Positions 5,606 to 6,575 of a stretch of DNA of 6,575 nt are shown piece by piece (position 1 is the stretch's first letter; every line of letters starts with the position of its first letter). The DNA is from Actinomycetes bacterium (GTDB lineage Bacteria > Actinomycetota > Acidimicrobiia > Acidimicrobiales > RAAP-2): contig JAJYYT010000116.1 of NCBI GenBank assembly GCA_021800645.1, positions 1-6,575 on the forward strand, given 5' to 3'. Both the position numbers and the translations under genes were made by a program. The notes below the pieces were generated by a model. The model was given only the letters and a program-made list of their open reading frames with translations. It had not been told where the DNA came from and searched no databases.

Positions 5606-6223
5606 ATGTCCCGAGAGATGCCCCGCGTGAAGCGGTCCGATCCCGCCGGCACCGCCGGCGGTGCCGGCACCCCCACACGCGCGTCCGTGGCACCTGAGCG
5701 CTTCCCCGGCACCGTGGAGCCTCGCCCTGCGAGGGCCACACGGCCTTCGAACGGGCCGCCGGCGAACGGGCGGCCGGGCCTTCTCGACGACGCGAACCGG
5801 GCGATCGTCGAGGCGCTCCAGCGCGACGGGCGGCTTCCCTACGGGACGATCGCCGACGAGGTGGGGCTGTCGGAGGCCGCGGTGCGCCGACGCGTCCAGC
5901 GGCTGCGGGACGCGGGGGTCATCCAGATCGTCGGGGTGACCGACCCCCTCCAGCTCGGGTTCCACCGTCAGGCGATGGTGGGGGTGCGCGTCGAAGGTGA
6001 CGTGCGGTCGGTCGCCGACAAGCTGTCCGAGCTCGAAGAAGTTGACTACGTCGTGATGTGCGCGGGATCATTCGACCTTCTCGTGGAGGTCGTCTGCGAG
6101 GATGACGACGCCCTGTTCCGATTGTTGAACGACTCCGTCCGTTCCATCCCAGGCGTGCGGAGCACCGAGTCGTTCGTGTACCTGAAGCTTGCCAAGCAGA
6201 CCTACTCCTGGGGGACCAGATGA
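5606..6223 (+). CDS. Lrp/AsnC-family transcriptional regulator
   Basis: A DNA-binding regulator of the feast/famine (Lrp/AsnC) family, which usually senses an amino acid or related metabolite and acts as dimers or octamers. The 205-residue protein has an N-terminal winged helix-turn-helix at about 59-106 ([20 protein letters not shown], then [16 protein letters not shown]) and an RAM ligand/oligomer domain at about 122-196, ending in [13 protein letters not shown]. Residues 1-58 are a low-complexity Pro/Ala/Gly/Arg segment; most family members are near 150 residues. The ATG at 5606 has GAGGGG 8 nt upstream. A later start, such as GTG at 5687 or 5714, cannot be excluded but has no good ribosome site. 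The gene overlaps the aminotransferase by ATGA and diverges from patD, so it is placed to control both. The ligand is unknown; alanine, putrescine or GABA are guesses from context. Confidence 0.9.
   Translation: MSREMPRVKRSDPAGTAGGAGTPTRASVAPERFPGTVEPRPARATRPSNGPPANGRPGLLDDANRAIVEALQRDGRLPYGTIADEVGLSEAAVRRRVQRLRDAGVIQIVGVTDPLQLGFHRQAMVGVRVEGDVRSVADKLSELEEVDYVVMCAGSFDLLVEVVCEDDDALFRLLNDSVRSIPGVRSTESFVYLKLAKQTYSWGTR
5645..5668. other. perfect 24-bp palindrome inside the 5' end of the regulator gene
   Basis: The left half GCCGGCACCGCC is followed directly by its exact reverse complement GGCGGTGCCGGC. Symmetry breaks at once outside (C at 5644 against A at 5669). It encodes the AGTAGGAG part of the low-complexity N-terminus. 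It could form a hairpin in the mRNA 40-60 nt after the start codon, or be a dimer-binding site. Confidence 0.9.
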
Positions 6224-6575
6224 CTTCCGAGTACGAGACGCACACCGTGGACTTCGAGGGCGGCGACTGGGGTGACCAGCTGAGCGAGCGAGCACGCCAC
6301 CACCTCTGGATGCACTTCACGCGTCTCGGCGTCTACGACGCCGAGCACGAGGTTCCCGTGATGGTGCGCGGCGAGGGGCCCTACGTCTGGGACCAGCACG
6401 GCAAGCGGTACCTCGACGGGCTCGCGGGGCTCTTCGTGAGCCAGCTCGGTCACGGCCGCTACGAGCTCGGGGAGGCCGCGGCGAAGCAGGCGGGGGTGCT
6501 CGCGTACTTCCCGCTGTGGACGTACGCGCACCCGAGGGCGATCGAGCTCGCTGACCGGCTCGCCGAGCTCGCCCC
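6220..6575 (+). CDS. class III PLP-dependent aminotransferase, N-terminal part (3' end outside window)
   Basis: The first 118 codons of a fold-type I, class III (omega) aminotransferase. These enzymes use pyridoxal phosphate to move the terminal amino group of putrescine, GABA, beta-alanine or similar amines to pyruvate or 2-oxoglutarate. Visible landmarks are HLWMHFTRLGVYD (28-40), GEGPYVWDQHGKRYLDGLAG (51-70), the substrate-region segment LFVSQLGHGR (71-80) and YFPLWTYAHPRAIELADRLA (96-115). The PLP-binding lysine is beyond the window. The pattern resembles actinobacterial amine:pyruvate aminotransferases, and the neighbouring patD-like gene favours putrescine as donor; GABA or beta-alanine remain possible. 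The ATG at 6220 overlaps the regulator's stop (ATGA) and has GGGGGA 4 nt upstream, so translation is probably coupled to the regulator. Confidence 0.88.
   Translation, partial: MTSEYETHTVDFEGGDWGDQLSERARHHLWMHFTRLGVYDAEHEVPVMVRGEGPYVWDQHGKRYLDGLAGLFVSQLGHGRYELGEAAAKQAGVLAYFPLWTYAHPRAIELADRLAELA

Noticed and set aside
5185..5739. Upstream in-frame extension of patD through the repeats and into the regulator gene.
   Set aside because: The AAGGAGG site fixes the ATG at 5184, and the extension translates tandem repeats and antisense regulator sequence.

Overview
The window is high-GC DNA (I estimate about 70% by eye, not computed) with strong G/C bias at third codon positions, GTG starts and stop/start overlaps. 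This fits an actinobacterium; the protein sequences look actinobacterial, but the genus or class cannot be fixed from the sequence alone. No rRNA, tRNA, insertion sequence, phage gene or CRISPR array was seen.

Region 1 (1-2445, + strand) is the end of an arginine biosynthesis operon. It holds the C-terminal part of argG (argininosuccinate synthase), a complete argH (argininosuccinate lyase) and a complete 3-methyladenine DNA glycosylase gene (mpg/AAG family). Both junctions are GTGA overlaps, so the three genes are probably translationally coupled. A 55-bp convergent gap (2446-2500) separates them from the next block.

Region 2 (2501-5184, - strand) holds an aldehyde dehydrogenase that closely resembles gamma-aminobutyraldehyde dehydrogenase (PatD/YdcW type), followed 113 bp downstream by alanine dehydrogenase (ald). 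Region 3 (5606-6575, + strand, divergent) holds an Lrp/AsnC-family regulator with a low-complexity N-terminal extension. It overlaps by ATGA the start of a class III PLP-dependent aminotransferase, which runs off the end of the window.

Taken together, regions 2 and 3 read as an amine (probably putrescine/polyamine) catabolic module. A pyruvate-dependent aminotransferase would convert putrescine to 4-aminobutanal and make alanine. PatD would oxidise the aldehyde to GABA. Ald would deaminate the alanine, returning pyruvate and releasing ammonium and NADH. The Lrp/AsnC protein is the obvious local regulator. The individual enzyme families are well supported; the closed pyruvate/alanine loop is inference.

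The 421-bp divergent control region (5185-5605) and the 113-bp patD-ald spacer are unusually rich in structure. They contain a 14-nt tandem array, a 16-nt tandem array, a related repeat set before ald, several hairpins or dyads and candidate promoters. A perfect 24-bp palindrome lies just inside the regulator gene. No wholly novel system is evident; the repeats and palindrome around this catabolic module are the most unusual content.
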